Assembly (NCBI RefSeq): GCF_037975245.1 | Contig: NC_092583.1 | Coordinates: 18,066,764 to 18,130,763 of the forward strand | Length of the DNA stretch: 64,000 bases | Direction of reading: 5' to 3' | Source: Apostichopus japonicus | Taxonomy: Eukaryota > Echinodermata > Holothuroidea > Aspidochirotida > Stichopodidae | Shown: positions 14,021 through 26,802 of the stretch, in pieces | Layout: each line of letters opens with the position of its first letter | Position numbering within the stretch: the stretch's first letter is position 1 | Made by a program: the position numbers and the translations under genes | Notes under the pieces: generated by a model | Seen by the model: the letters and a program-made list of their open reading frames with translations, nothing else | What the model was told of the DNA's origin: nothing | Databases searched by the model: none

Positions 14021-15619
14021 TGGAAAGTGTGTAACAGAGCTGGGAGATTTGGCTTCTACGTCCGTGTCTGCAGACTGGGTCTCAACAGATGACCTAGAAG
14101 CCCCGTCCTCGTAGTTTCCATCTCTCATCTCTGTCAGAGAGTGGATCTGATTAACCTTCTTGTGACTATTCATCTGGTGGCTCTCCTCATGTATCTGCAT
14201 CCCGCTAATGCTATTGCAGACAAACTCACAGCTCCTAGTTGGACATTTGATCAGCACCATTTCTTCATTGACACAAGAACAACAAAAGGCCTCATATGGC
14301 TTATCTGACTTTAGACCCTCCACATATTTACCTGATATCATGAAGGTTCGATTTTTTGGACTGATCTGAGCTTTGCCCTCATTTAGATTCTGAGATTTCT
14401 CATCCATACATGGTTCTGACAAGAGATGCCCTCCTCCGTCCAAATTAAATCGCTCTTTTAGGTATTTCAGATCTTGTCTGTCAAGGTAGTCCTGAATGAT
14501 TTTCTGGTCATTTTCGGTACTGTCCACCAGCCTACTAGCAAGGGGTCTGTCTCTTGGAGAGAACCTCTGTTCATAGCTGATGGGTAAAGAATGTCTCCTG
14601 ACTGATATGTCACCAGGTACTTGCAATTTATTTCTGGATTCACTAGAAGAGGCTGCACTCAATGAAAGTAATGCCCTGACTGTGGCATCTTCATTCTCCC
14701 TCCCAGGAGGAAGACTGATGCTATCAGGAGACATGGTGACATCACTAGAACCTGGCGAAAACTGCCTACTGCCACTCTTGGGTACATCTAAATGTTCTTC
14801 TGTTTGATCAGCTTGAGACATCTTCCTCAAATCATTCCCAGAGCTGCTTATCTTTGGAGAATTTACTGGTCTGGACCCGCTGAACTGTCCTTCAGGAGTT
14901 ATAGAAGGAGGTTGCAAGCATGGGTGAGGAGACAAACTTGGTGATGGCAGTTGAGAGAGGGGTGATCCAGGCATTGACATCTGAGACCCTGGGGATGGTG
15001 GTAAGGATGTACATGGAGATGGTGCAGTGCATGTAGACATGGGTGACATTGGTTGTGGTGAAGCAGGATATGAGCCTGAGACAGAGCTAGAGACAGATCT
15101 GGGACCCCTAGGCAGGGAGACTCTCGGGATAATTCTACCTCTTTTACGTAGCTGTTTAGTTGTTTTATGGTGATTTATCAAGCATTTCCAAAATGTCTTC
15201 CTACGAATGGCACTAACTTCCTCTGATGGAGCTACCCTTGGGTTGCAGGCAGCTGGAAACTTTGGGATGGACACTTGTGCAGATTCCTTCTTCCCAAAAG
15301 CAATCCTCTTACAAACCGTGCAGGTTATGATAAGGGATGGGGCAATAGGATAGTCTCTACTTCCAGGATGAATCTGGTTTTTACAAATGAAGCAAGTCAG
15401 TACTGGTAATGATCCTGACAATAACTGACTTCCAGTGGTGCTTGCCTTGTACTGATCAATGTTAGGTACTTTAAAGGGGGAAACTTTTGTTACAGCACCA
15501 CCACCTATGTCCTGCTGACCGTCAGCCATTTCCTCCCCTCTTGATGTCTTTGGAACAAATGGTGGAGGTTTACTCTGAAGTGGGCTTTGAGATGAGAACC
15601 GCTGCGATGATGAACAAGC
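14021..15619 (-). CDS. Internal exon with two cysteine clusters
   Basis: This is the largest exon, 533 codons (residues 451-983), open from an acceptor ending tttgtag to a donor CCA|GTAAGT. Cluster 1 has CFIC at about 526-529 and CTVC at 550-553, spaced Cx2C-x20-Cx2C like a zinc ribbon. A basic Trp/His segment and KQLRKRGR follow at 590-611. Residues 620-690 are Ser/Pro-rich. Cluster 2 at about 895-930 has CCSC, KC, C, C and then HEESH, giving a plausible unconventional zinc-binding module. A Met at residue 481 is internal, not the start. The 42-bp minisatellite begins about 25 bases past the donor. Zinc binding is inferred from spacing only. Confidence 0.9.
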
Positions 15620-15942
15620 CTACAAAGAAAAAATGTAAATTCATTAGTGGTTGCTTTTGTTGGTATGGAGTTTATATTCCATACTGATTTGAGCAGGTAA
15701 CATTTACCCTGTATAGTGATGGACAATAATTGAATATTAATGTGACAAGATTTCAAGGTAGGCAATGTAACACAAAAGGATACTGATAATTTATATCTAG
15801 CAATGTAAGTCTTTGCCATTGAAAAAATCTTATGCTTCATTCAAAGAAATCCAAGAAATTTTGTTAGTTAATAACAACTTTAGACACGATGGGCTGAAAA
15901 TAATTCAAGGGACAAAAGCAAGTATTCACTGTAGTCATTTGG

Positions 15943-16590
15943 TTGAGTGTACCTCCCATATATTTATGAGTGTGTACTGACCAGAACCAAAGCTTTAACA
16001 CTCACATGTCATAGGTTGAATGTACCTCCCATATATTTATGAGTATGTACTGACCAGAACCAAAGCTTTAACACTCACATGTCATAAGTTGAATGTACTG
16101 TACCTCCCATATATTTATGAGTGTGTACTGACCAGAACCAAAGCTTTAACACTCACATGTCATAGGTTGAGTGTACCTCCCATATATTTATGAGTGTGTA
16201 CTGACCAGAACCAGAGCTTTAACACTCACATGTCATAGGTTGAGTGTACCTCCCATATATTTATGAGTGTGTACTGACCAGAACCAGAGCTTTAACACTC
16301 ACATGTCATAGGTTGAGTGTACCTCCCATATATTTATGAGCATGTACTGACCAGAACCAAAGCTTTAACACTCACATGTCATAGGTGGGGTGTACCTACC
16401 ATATATTTATGAGTGTGTACTGACCAGAACCAAAGCCTTAACACTCACATGTCATAGGTTGAGTGTACCTCCCATATATTTATGAGTGTGTACTGACCAG
16501 AACCAAAGCTTTAACACTCACATGTCATATGTTGAGTGTACCTCCCATATACTAATGAGTGTGTACTGACCAGAACCAAAGCTTTAGCAT
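15943..16590. repeat. 73-bp minisatellite, about 9 copies
   Basis: The box ACCTCCCATATATTTATGAG recurs at 15951, 16024, 16102, 16175, 16248, 16321, 16394, 16467 and 16540. Spacing is 73 apart from one 78-base interval with a TACTG insertion. It fills most of the intron between the exons at 16791 and 15619. Confidence 0.97.
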
Positions 16591-16790
16591 TGCCATCTAA
16601 AATATTTACCAATAAACCTCATCTGTAGTACTTACTTCTATAATTACTAAAAGTATTAGAAACTGTTTTTGATATACTTGAACTTTAAAAGCATGGCTCT
16701 CACACCCACTAGATGACTAAAGCCCATAAATTCATTCCTCAACTGTATAAGAAACCTTTGCAATATTCAAGACATGTTATGTGATGATAC

Positions 16791-17447
16791 CTTGGCTCCT
16801 TGGCTGTCTGGTCTATCCTGTCCTTGCTCTGATGTTACATGATGGTCCTGCACAGCTATGCCCATGGGCCTTGATGAACCATCTGACACCTTAGAACGAT
16901 TTAAGAAAAGGCTTCCAAATTTTACTTCTGATGGCAGTCGCTCCTCTAAAGGCCGTACTTTAGGTACTTTTGGGGCAGGCACATCAAAATTCAAGATAAT
17001 CGGTTGTACTGCTGAAGATGCCTGAGGCATAGATCCCTGAATACCCTTAGGGGCTTGTGGTATCTCTAACCGTCCCTCTTTGGGACGTTTCTGCTTTTTC
17101 ACTTTCTTCAATGGAGATGAATGGTCCCCTATGATAGAGCTAGGTTCGTGCCTCTTTGGACCCCTACTGACGAGTCCGAATGTTGAAAGTTCAAGGGGAA
17201 CATAGTGATTGAAAGGGTACCTTTGCTGTGCTTCAAGAGGGGTCAAGGTTCTCTGGTCCATTATTGAGGTAGTCAAACTTAAATGATGGGGTATAGAAGT
17301 CTGTATTGAGGGTTGCACTACACCATGTGTAAACCGTGGTGCATAATTAGGCATTACTGCTGAGGGAGCCACCACTATGTGAGAAGTAGGTATCCCCTGG
17401 GGGTGACCTAGATTTGGCAAGTACCGTTGTTGCTCTGGAATATTCTT
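16791..17447 (-). CDS. Internal exon, Pro/Gln-rich region with basic NLS
   Basis: The exon is 657 bases and encodes residues 232-450 with no stops. Its acceptor follows tcaatgtgcag and its donor is AAG|GTATCA. It carries a low-complexity Pro/Gln/Ser segment, then a strongly basic run LKKVKKQKRPKEGR at about 344-357 that fits a nuclear-localisation signal. After that comes a conserved-looking segment, PLEERLPSEVKFGSLFLNRS, near residues 400-420. The sense-strand frame has amino-acid use quite unlike the random frames around it. Confidence 0.85.
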
Positions 17448-20033
17448 CTGCACATTGAGAAAAGGAAATAAAACAAATGGAAATTCAAACGATCAATGTG
17501 TGCAATGTCCTAGTAAATTTTATGTCTCTCGTTAATGCAAAAGAAATGTACAATGTCCTAGTCAATTCTTTGTCCCTCATTTGGTTAACAACAAACCTCC
17601 ATTGAATTATAGATGAAAGGCATCAGTTGGCTTAATTACCATATACTCAGATGAGATTCAAGATTCAAATTAGAAACCTCTTTACAATGGTTTACAGATT
17701 GAATCTGTGGCAAATCAAATATTTTAACTCAGTGGCCAAAAATTAAACTGAGATGGATTTTCTAACCAGAAAGCCAATTGGCTTTGTGATTTCTCCCCAT
17801 ACAATTGTTTGAATTTCCACAAAGCTAACTGACTAATGTAGAGTAAGTGAGTTAAATCTGTCCAAGAATTAAGTGAGAACTAGAAAAGATCAGATATTTC
17901 CAGCTCTTATTTGTAGCACTTCCTTGTGGGCATCAACCATTCATTCCCTAGTAAGGTTTTTTACTGTATATCAATTCAGTTTCATATCCAAAAAAGAACA
18001 GTCTTCCTATATGGAATATAGACACATAGATGTATGAGTCAAAGGACATTTTCTTTAACCAATTTTGAGCTATAAATCACCTCTGCCACCAACCATCCCT
18101 TTAATAGTTGTTATTAATGAATGAGAGTTACATGACATTGTTTATACACTGAGAAATATTTTCACATCCTACTGCAAAAGCCAAAGACATGTAGTACAAA
18201 ACGTTTCCAAATGTGTAGTGAGGTAGATAGGAAAGTGCAATTGTGGAGTGGGTGACAGGTAAGAGAGGAGCGAAGTAAATCACAGAGAATAAGGCCAATT
18301 TTGAGACCATATGTGATAACCTGTTGACCCCTTGAGAATTTCTTGTGGCACCATTTGAGACCCATTGATGCTCAGAGGGCAAAAACTGATAAGGACCTTT
18401 TGAGTGTGTTTAAAGCAACCAACACTAGAATATCAATTCAAAATACTGAACAGAATTCGACCAAACTATGTTCACCAAAAGAAAATCAAAGCATTGAAGA
18501 ACTCACAGATTAATTGTAGCTTTAATTTTGGAATTATCATGTTAACGTTTTCAGACTTTGACACATGATGACCTCATGTGACCTTTGACCTCTACCAATT
18601 TCAATAGGGTTAATATACTCACCAACCTGGGTCTACATACTACTGTAAGTATGAAGTTCAACAAAGATGTACTGTTTGAGTTATCGTGTTTACAAGGTTT
18701 TCAGAACTTAACCTCCTTTGACCTCAAATGACCTTTAAACCTTCACAGAAAAGAATTGGGTGCTTGTACTCATTAGGCGGATCCACATACCAACTAAACA
18801 GTTATCCACCAAGAACCATTTGAGTTACAGTGTTTACAAGCAAGTATCACATACACACACACCCACGCCATCACCATCGCACAAAACTACAGGGCAGACA
18901 AGTTCCAAACCACTAGATGAAAACCTCTGCTATCCGGCCACATACCTTATGCAGACTAATGAACTTCCAGTGCACTATTGCCAAAACTGCTATATATAGT
19001 TGTGCTGTCTTTTTTATTTCTAATGATGGTACAGGTAAATCTGTACTGATGGTATAGTCCCTACATTCTAGTGCCAAGCCATAAAATATGTTACTTTGTT
19101 TGCTATGTTTTACCAGGTGTTCAACAGCGTAGAGGGCAATGACTCCACAAGTTACAGGACAGCAATAGTGTGCCCCCTCCCCTGCCGCCATCCCCCTCCC
19201 CCCACCCCCACCTGCTTAAATTGCAGAGGAGTTGTCATTGATCAACACAATGGCATTTTTAGCTCATTTATACTGTATGATGATGTCATTCACTCTGCTG
19301 TCAGAATCCACAATACATACAGATATGTAAACTATGAGGGACCATTCTCACCTGTCTCCAGCACACTAATACACATTCCTCATCTAACTAACCTACAGTA
19401 CACAAACTACTGGTGTGCACCGTATCTCACAACCTGCAATCTACCCACTTTCTTCTCCTGCTCAATCTACAGCACCAGTCACTACACTTGAAAAGCAAGT
19501 CAATGTTCTACACACAAATCATATACAGAAGGTTTACTTCCTGAATGGCAACTTGCCAAGAGAACATTGAAATTGCAAAGAACTCAGTGGTTGGTTTCCA
19601 AGGCCATGGTATCTGTGTTATGGATCTAGTCTTAGAGATGGTTATTTCATTACGTCTAGACTTAATATATCACATTCAGTAATGGAAAGTACAGAAAACA
19701 CTGCATGGAAAATTATAGGGCAGTTCTTACCCATGTACAGTGAGCCACAATGAATAGAGAGGGACGTAGCTTAAAAGCAACTATAACAACACCACTTGGT
19801 TATGGAAGATACATTCCAATTGAGACATATCTTACCTGAGTCACAACTGGAACATCTAATATACTAAGATACTAAATAGACAGCTTTTGTTACCACAACT
19901 ATTACTATTCTAAAAATTAGTCTCATTTCAAGTGTGCAATCTCACTAAACCATATTCTCATTGTGAAATTGCTCCATTATGAGGGTGACAGGGTATTGAC
20001 TCATTCTTCAAAAAAACAAAGGTTGCTACTAAC
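17448..20033. other. Intron with one DR1-type dispersed repeat
   Basis: Mostly unique AT-rich intron. Two monomers of the dispersed repeat lie at about 18550-18905. No exon is supported; the frames at 18128-18382 and 19096-19491 have no protein-like composition. Confidence 0.6.
18550..18905. repeat. Dispersed DR1-containing repeat, two monomers
   Basis: Contains an exact TGACCTTTGACCT at 18579-18591 and a decayed copy near 18728. Each is followed by the family's 'aatagggtt...ctcattag..ggatccacatac' and 'gagttatcgtgtttacaag' phrases and finally a CA-rich tail. The same order recurs at 46.9, 47.2, 55.0 and 60.2-61.6 kb. Confidence 0.75.
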
Positions 20034-20193
20034 CTGAGCCATCTCTGGTTTCTCTGAGACATGCAGCCCATCACGTCTCTCTGAATCGCGTTTGTCTTTG
20101 CCATCTTCCTCATAACAATCTCTAACATTCATCCGTTTCTTCATGGGCATCTGAACTTCCCTTGTGGCAGATTCAGATGACATCTCTTTAACA
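20034..20193 (-). CDS. Internal exon, highly charged region
   Basis: It encodes residues 179-231, dominated by Lys, Arg, Glu and Asp (MKKRMNVRDCYEEDGKDKR and after). The donor is CAG|GTTAGT. Two acceptors lie 8 bases apart, ttcag at 20202 and acaaacag at 20194. Only the second keeps frame with the exon at 23686, so 20193 is chosen as the first base. The exon leaves in phase 0 and matches the next exon. The charged character and PMKKR patch suggest a nuclear-localisation region. Confidence 0.7.
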
Positions 20194-23100
20194 CTGTTTG
20201 TCTGAAATGGAGCAAAACATGCCTTTGGTTTTTAGATTAAAAAAAATCTCTTATAAAAGCCTCAGAGATTTCCTAAAGAAGCATTTAGTCTGTATTGGTT
20301 TGTAGATTACAAACAGAAACAAGCAGGTTTCTGAACTTTAAAGGTTTAAAAGTATTTTCTTAGAAAAATATTCCACACTGCTAGTTGAAAACGCTTTTGA
20401 CTGGCTAAAACTTCAGCTACTGGAGGAAGTTGTGTTACAATAGGGGATCTGTTATGGGCCAAGGCAAAAATTAACATATTGTGGGGGGGAGACAGAATTT
20501 GATAGAATTTAACTTTTGCACCTATGTACCTGTTCATGTTTAAAGATATAAACATGTAAGTTACATACTACATTCAGACATACACAGAAAAGATACAAGT
20601 TTTGTTGTATGTTGACATGGTAACGAAAAGTTATTAGTTTTGGGGGACGGAAGTTTTATCCATACTTAATGCAGTTGATTATATATTTAAAAAAAAACAT
20701 GTCAAGATCATATTCAGATTTAACAATATACAGACACATGCTGAATTAAGAAAAGAAATTCTTTCTTATTTTAGCTATAACATACATACTGTACATACTT
20801 ACAAACTGTACACATACATAAATACATACATACATAGCATACATACATAACATACATACATACATACATTTTCAGTGTTATTGTAGAATGTACAGTACAT
20901 GAACTGTTATATATTTCTGTTAACTGGCATTTGAAATGAGAAAGGAAACACCTCAACGATCCAAGCTGAGACAAGCAGAACAGATTTATATTGTTAGATC
21001 ATAGACTGAATTATGGACATGTATCCTTGAAACCTGAAACATTTGTAATGTTTGCTTAACTGTCACATTCTCTGTTCTTAGAATTTCATCAAAATGTACT
21101 TTTTCCTAGAAATATTCTTTTCCTCTGTGGGATAAAAAAATGAATGAATTTCAATTATGTTCATGTCAAATTTATTTATATAGATCTGTGAATTCAATAA
21201 ATAAGATGGGGAAAATGACTTGCATGTTTGAATACAACAGTACACAGGCCCCCACAGTTTGAAGCCAAAGAATAAAGAAGAATCATTTGTACAGGTCACC
21301 AGCTGTCATAGGACAAAACAGCCTACTTAGTGTGAAATGTGAACAAATGGAAAATTTCAGCCACTTAAAATCCATGCAGTAGTGACACAAAAGCCTGTAA
21401 CAACTGATGTGATAAGACTAAAACCTCATTTCCTGATCATTGGCTATTTCAGTAAATATATTTTACATAACTTTTGCGGCAGTTAGGCTCCATTGTGACA
21501 CTACGTAAAGAATGGTAGGATATAGTGTTCATTACTAACACAGAAAAGTTTTCATGTCAGCGGTACAACACACAAAAGGAGGTGGCCCAGCTTGCACAGT
21601 AGATTTGGTGAGTGTATTTTCTGCATCACATGCTACATACTTCCACACAATCTACCAAATTTCAGTTGTTTTGAAAGATGGATGCTGATAATCGAATGTG
21701 ATTTCTTGCAAAAGAAATTCAGAACTTAGATTTTGAATATGTAAAATTGGTTTGATTTAAGAATAGTTGTAAGTGAAAAAACTGAATGTTGGTGCATATC
21801 TAGCACTGTAGACAAATTTAGGAAACTACTCCCCCATATGAACTGTTAGTTTTCATTTGTCATTATTCAATCCCTAAGTAGTGGCGATTCAGAGAAGGAA
21901 TTGATTTACTCATCCAAGCCTAATCAGAGTGCATAGATTGGCTCAAGAAGGGTAAGTACTTCATACAACTACACATTCAAACATACACACATTCATGCTG
22001 TAAATGAAGTTAAAGGAAATTTAGTTTATAGGTCATGAGAAGACAGCAGTGCAGATTATGAATATAGACTTTTCCATTTGGATAGCTGCCTCCAGACATT
22101 CCTGAGATTCTAGTTAATAGTAGTTAACTGATTGAGGCAAGGGATGCCTGTATTACTGTATATATGGCTATGAGGCACTCAGATCTGTAAATGTTAGTGT
22201 GAGTTGTAACCTACACCTTTGATGGTCTTGCATCAATGCCACTCTTGTTACAGGTCTAAATTTCCAAATGAACATACTATTTTGGAAACACACTGAAGAG
22301 TGAATAATACCTACATTAAACCACATTAAAACCTGTGAATTTTTAGGAGATAACTTGGGAAAAAAGCTGTATATGGAATCCTTCAGAGTTAAACAGATAC
22401 CCACACAGTAGCTTTTTTTCTCCCCTTTCAACATTTTTGTTTAAATGTCAAGATACTGGCTACCTGCTATGCCATCTCTTAACTATTAATTGGTTTGTTG
22501 AAACTGAAGTGGCTGTCGAAGATCGAAATTAGCTTTTCGCTGCTCAAAGCAAGAGCTAAAAGGGTAGCAGAAAACATAGTTTAAATATCAGACGATTTGT
22601 GTGGGAGAACAACGAGCTGCAATGAAATGTCAAACGCCAAGATTCTGGCTCTGACGTCATTTCATGGTCAGAAACAGCAGAGATGTTATTTTTAGATACA
22701 CGTCGCTTGCAAGGCATGGGGCACCAGGGCAATACTCTTAGACTGCTAGTGAGTGTAGCTCAGATCCAAATTAAGACTAGCAGACTGCACAGGATCTTTA
22801 TCTATCAGATGGTATGCATGTCTCTGAATTGAGGTCTTAAACTTAGCTACTGGCCAGCAGAAACACACACACAAAATAAACAAGGCAAATAAATGAAGTC
22901 AAAATTAACAAAGGTGGAATTAGGAAACAAAAGTACAACAATTTATCAACAAAATCATTTAAAGTCATTCTCACTAATTTAAAGGAAAGACACTTTAACA
23001 GTGTCGCCATCATACAGTCTGCAAGATTTCCAAAAGTGAGTACAGAACATGTTCAATATAATGTTTTCATATTTCCACAAAAATGCATGTGGGTTCATCA

Positions 23101-23685
23101 TGAAACAATTGCACTTTCAAATATATAGAGTGATTATATTCCAGTATACTTTCAAACCAGCATCATTTTGCAAAAACATTTCTATTAAGTTTATTTTCCA
23201 ACATTTCAAATATCACTCAAAATAAGAAATGACCATTTTCAACTTATACTGATACAACTTCCCAATTAAAGGCCTGAAAATACTGGAGGATGTGCACAAA
23301 ATCAGATCAAGATTGGATCCCCTGCTCAAGATCAACTTGGGATGCTCAGATTGCACAATTTATGATATGACCCTGAGATCCCTGGAGCTCGAGTTTGCAA
23401 TACTTGGTATGTACTGTGTGCATTAAATGTACAATAGCATGCTGTTACGGGTAAGGGTTAACATATTGTATACCTCAATGCAAGTTCAAATCTTGGACAA
23501 TGACATATTATTTTGATGGAAACTGAATTCATGCAGAAAGGACTTACTGTAGTGTATCCATACTTTTGCTATCTTTGATCAGTACTGTAGCCAAAATGGA
23601 AACATTTCCATAAAGTTTCAAACTTACATAGAAACATTCCTCCTACCTACAGTATGACCCATTATGCTATGACAGTAAACCTTAC
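20194..23685. other. Intron, mostly unique sequence
   Basis: Contains a CATA microsatellite at about 20783-20872. No exon or mobile element is supported. Confidence 0.5.
20783..20872. repeat. (CATA)n microsatellite
   Basis: Imperfect CATA/CATAC units in an AT-rich intron. Confidence 0.85.
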
Positions 23686-23876
23686 CGATTTTGCCATTGC
23701 TTTGTAGTTTTAATCAGTTGCTCATGCACTTCCACCAGACATTGTGAACATTGGCGCAGATCAGTCTTGGATAATGGTGGTGACGCGTGTCTGTTCTCTG
23801 ATACTACTGTATCTACAGTAAGCGGAGTGGGTTCGCGCGTAGCGCACAAGATTTGTTTGGGCAAATACATGGGCGT
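23686..23876 (-). CDS. Internal exon with CxxC and short helix
   Basis: A very strong acceptor (eight T then CTGCAG) opens this 191-base exon, and the donor is CG|GTAAGG. It encodes residues 115-178. The first part is a Thr/Val/Pro linker. The second part has RQCSQC followed by a charged amphipathic stretch (VEVHEQLIKTTKQWQNR) that could form a short helix or coiled coil. It enters in phase 0 and leaves in phase 2. The exon is richer in CpG than its surroundings. Confidence 0.75.
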
Positions 23877-25208
23877 CTGCAGAAAAAAAATTCCGGGGAC
23901 AAATAATCCAAGTAGAATTTTGTATGTACGATGGGTCTGGGGTTCTCTCCCAGAAAACAATTATAGACTGCCGCAAATGCGATATCCGTCCTATATTACT
24001 GTGGATAAATTTAATAAAATGAGAACTTGTGATAATTTTAGTTACATCAACTTATATGAATGCTGCTCGTATATTCATCTTAGTAAGCTCATACCTCTCA
24101 CAGTTCGATGAAAAGTGTACTATAGTGTAGCAGGTTGTAAGGCCCAGTTTATTCTTACTACTTCAGAGACATATATAATTGGAAACATCCAAATTTTATC
24201 TTCTCAAAATATTTCCCAAAATTGACCAAAACTTCAGGTAATTCAACTGAAAGTGGAAACACCGCAGGATGTGAAGCTAGCTCAAATTATCACACAGTGT
24301 GAGTTGTTAACGATTGTTTTGTTCGCACTCAGTCCGTTTTGCTGATCACAATTTACCAGTCTCGTGTATAGATTATGTTTCTCATGATTGATTGTGTTAA
24401 TACTTCAGCGGAGAAGTCTAGCCTAACAGTGTCAATAGTAATAATTCTCGTCTTTTATAGCATATCATTTGCACTTGTAATGCTGGATCAAACTGCGCCA
24501 AAGTTCAATACAGGGGAATTTGAAATGCAGCGTTTGGTCAAAAAAATTGGTGGAGATCCGGTAAATCCTGTCCCCACCACTGAAAAAGTTGGTGGGGACG
24601 CGTCCTGCTGTCCCCACCAGGATCTGCACTCATTATCGTGAATATGTGTAAGCCTAACATTAGGCTACACATCCGGATTAACTAACTGTATGTACATACA
24701 CCGGGCGAAATAGTCCTGCGATCAGAAAGCATACATGTACACAGGTAATAGACTATGTTGGATACAACATACAGTAAATGGTGCATACAGTAAACGGTTC
24801 TGAAATATGGTTGTTTACCGTTTTGTTGAATTTTACGAAACCACCAAACAAATGCCAAATTTTAACTCAAATAAGTTATCAAACTTAATATGTTTGCCTT
24901 CTTGTTTTGACCAGTCAAACAAGAACTTACAGGCTGTACTCTTTTGGGACTTAACCCCTAACCCTAACTTAACTACATGCAATTGATAAATGGTATCAAA
25001 ACTGACCCAGGTCTGCTAGAAGGTGCTTGAAAAGTGAAATGAATTTCTACTTTAATTGAACTAAAAGAGCTGCATGTTTCAAACACAATATCTTGTCTTT
25101 CAGAGGTTCTAGGTTGGCTATTGAAACACTCTGATCAAGGAAGCATGACACTTAAGGTAAATTGATTGCTCTCAACATACTGTATATAAGTAACGAATAC
25201 TGCTTTCT
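23877..25208. other. 5' end of the 32 kb intron
   Basis: Unique sequence. A plus-strand 88-codon frame at 24375-24641 has a hydrophobic stretch, but also a Gly/Pro repeat tail that coincides with the hairpin at 24569-24600. I see no splice or homology support for a gene. Confidence 0.4.
24569..24600. repeat. GC-rich hairpin
   Basis: GTCCCCACC and GGTGGGGAC flank a short A-rich loop, with a near-perfect 12-base stem (one bulge). The GTCCCCACC motif recurs 20 bases further on. Confidence 0.7.
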
Positions 25209-25222
25209 ATATTCCTAAGTTA

Positions 25223-26802
25223 TTTTTGGTGGCACTATCCACTAACAAGAATGTGCGACCTGTGGAAAATTCTGTGAAGGGTTTCCCGCAGGATAGCCTG
25301 GCCGCAGAACCACGTTGTTTGAGGCACAATACGATCAACCGTCAAGGGGAACAGACCTACCAATACCAGTATACACCATTAGTCCTACGCAGCAAGAGAT
25401 AAAGAGTGAGTTTGGTAAAAGATAAGTACCTAGGCTAGTAATTAATAATCCCCTATACTGCCAATTAGGGAGGGACATATCAGGAGGGCTCGCTTTTGTT
25501 TTCTTGGTCGGTAGCGGCTAATCTGATCATTTATTTATCGGCCGTACCTGTGGTACTAGTAATGGTCGTTACTCACTAAGGCCCCGAACCGTATCCGGCT
25601 AGTAGTATAATCCCCGTAGGAGTAGGAAAACCAGATACCACTGTGAGGAGGGAGGTAATCATTTCAACCAGTTTTCTAGGCACCGAGGCTGGGGGCTATT
25701 TTTAAAGAAGCAGACGGGTCTGATAGTACACAACTATTACTAATTAACAACCGGGCGGAGTTCGAAGGAACTGCCTATGCTTAGTATCCAGTACAGTCAC
25801 ACCCCTCCCTTGCATCTGTACGAGTTTACATAATTAATATCAGACTAGGGTAATACGGCCAGCTAGGACTTCAATGTAACACAACTGAATATCAGCACGC
25901 TGGGGTCACTCTATTGAAGTTGAGCAGACTTAAGGATAGCCTGCCTACGTTCAGCTCACTGAGGGTCAGCCAACTGAGGTTCAGCGTACTGAGGGACAGC
26001 GTACTGAGGTACAGCGTACTGAGGTTCAGCCGAATGAGGTTCCGCCAACTGAGGTTCAGCCTACTGAGGGACAGCCAACTGAGGTTCAGCCAAATGAGGT
26101 TTAGCGTACTTAGGTTCAGCATTCTGAGGTTCAGCCGACTGAGGTTCAGCCGACTGAGGTTCCGCCAACCGAGGCTCAGCGTACTGAGGGACAAGCGACT
26201 GAGGTTCAGCCTACTGAGGTTCAGCCCAACTGAGGGTCAGCCTACTGAAGTTCTGCCGACGGAGTGTCAGCTGAATGAAGTTCTACCCACTGTGGGTCAG
26301 CCTACTGAAGCTCTACCGACAGAGGGTCAGCCTACTGAAGTTCAGCCTTCTGAGGTTCAGCGTACTGAGGTTCAGCCGACTGAGGTTCCGCCAAGTGAGG
26401 TTCAGCGTACTGAGGGACAGCCGACTAAGGTTCAGCCAACTGAGGTTCAGCGTACTGAGGTTCAGCGTACTGAGGTTCAGCGTTCTGAGGTTCAGCGTAC
26501 TGAGGTTCAGCGTACTGAGGGTCAGCCTACTGAAGTTCTGCCGACGGAGTGTCAGCCGACTGAAGTTCTACCGACTGAGGGTCAGTCTACTGAAGTTCTA
26601 CCGACCGAGGGTCAGCCTACCGAGATTCTGCCGACTGAGTGTCAGCCTACCGAACTTCTACCGACTGAGGGTCAGCACACTGAGGTTCTGCGGACTGAGG
26701 GTCAGCCTACTGAGATTCTTCGGACTGGGTTCAGTGCACGGAATATCAGCCGACTTACGATGAACAGAACATTATGATACACTTTATTGTTTTGTAGATT
26801 AT
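25223..26802. mobile_element. Candidate insertion of atypical composition with 15-bp array
   Basis: The block is flanked by TATATTCCTAAGTT (25209-25222) and TATATTCCTAGGTT (26803-26816), which match at 13 of 14 bases and look like a target-site duplication. The first 700 bases are GC-balanced and rich in CTAG/TAG/CCC words, unlike the AT-rich intron around it. The remainder is the 15-bp array. I see no transposase, reverse transcriptase or terminal inverted repeat, so the class is unknown. Chance direct repeats remain possible. Confidence 0.4.
25935..26750. repeat. 15-bp minisatellite, about 54 copies
   Basis: Unit is close to CTGAGGTTCAGCCTA, with variants at the last four bases and a distinct subfamily (CTGAAGTTCTGCCGA) concentrated in the 3' half. 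The period is a multiple of three, so two plus frames (five-residue units such as PTEVQ and LRFSV) and one minus frame remain open for 100-287 codons. One base is inserted near 26225, which swaps the frame. Coding is not supported. Confidence 0.9.

Noticed and set aside
14467-15840. Other-frame ORFs overlapping the 533-codon exon
   Set aside because: Shadows of the supported frame without splice support.
18128-19491. Intronic frames of 67-131 codons
   Set aside because: No acceptor/donor pairs and no protein-like composition; part lies in the dispersed repeat.
24951-24975. Interstitial telomeric repeat (CCCTAA)
   Set aside because: Only about two imperfect units; chance is sufficient.
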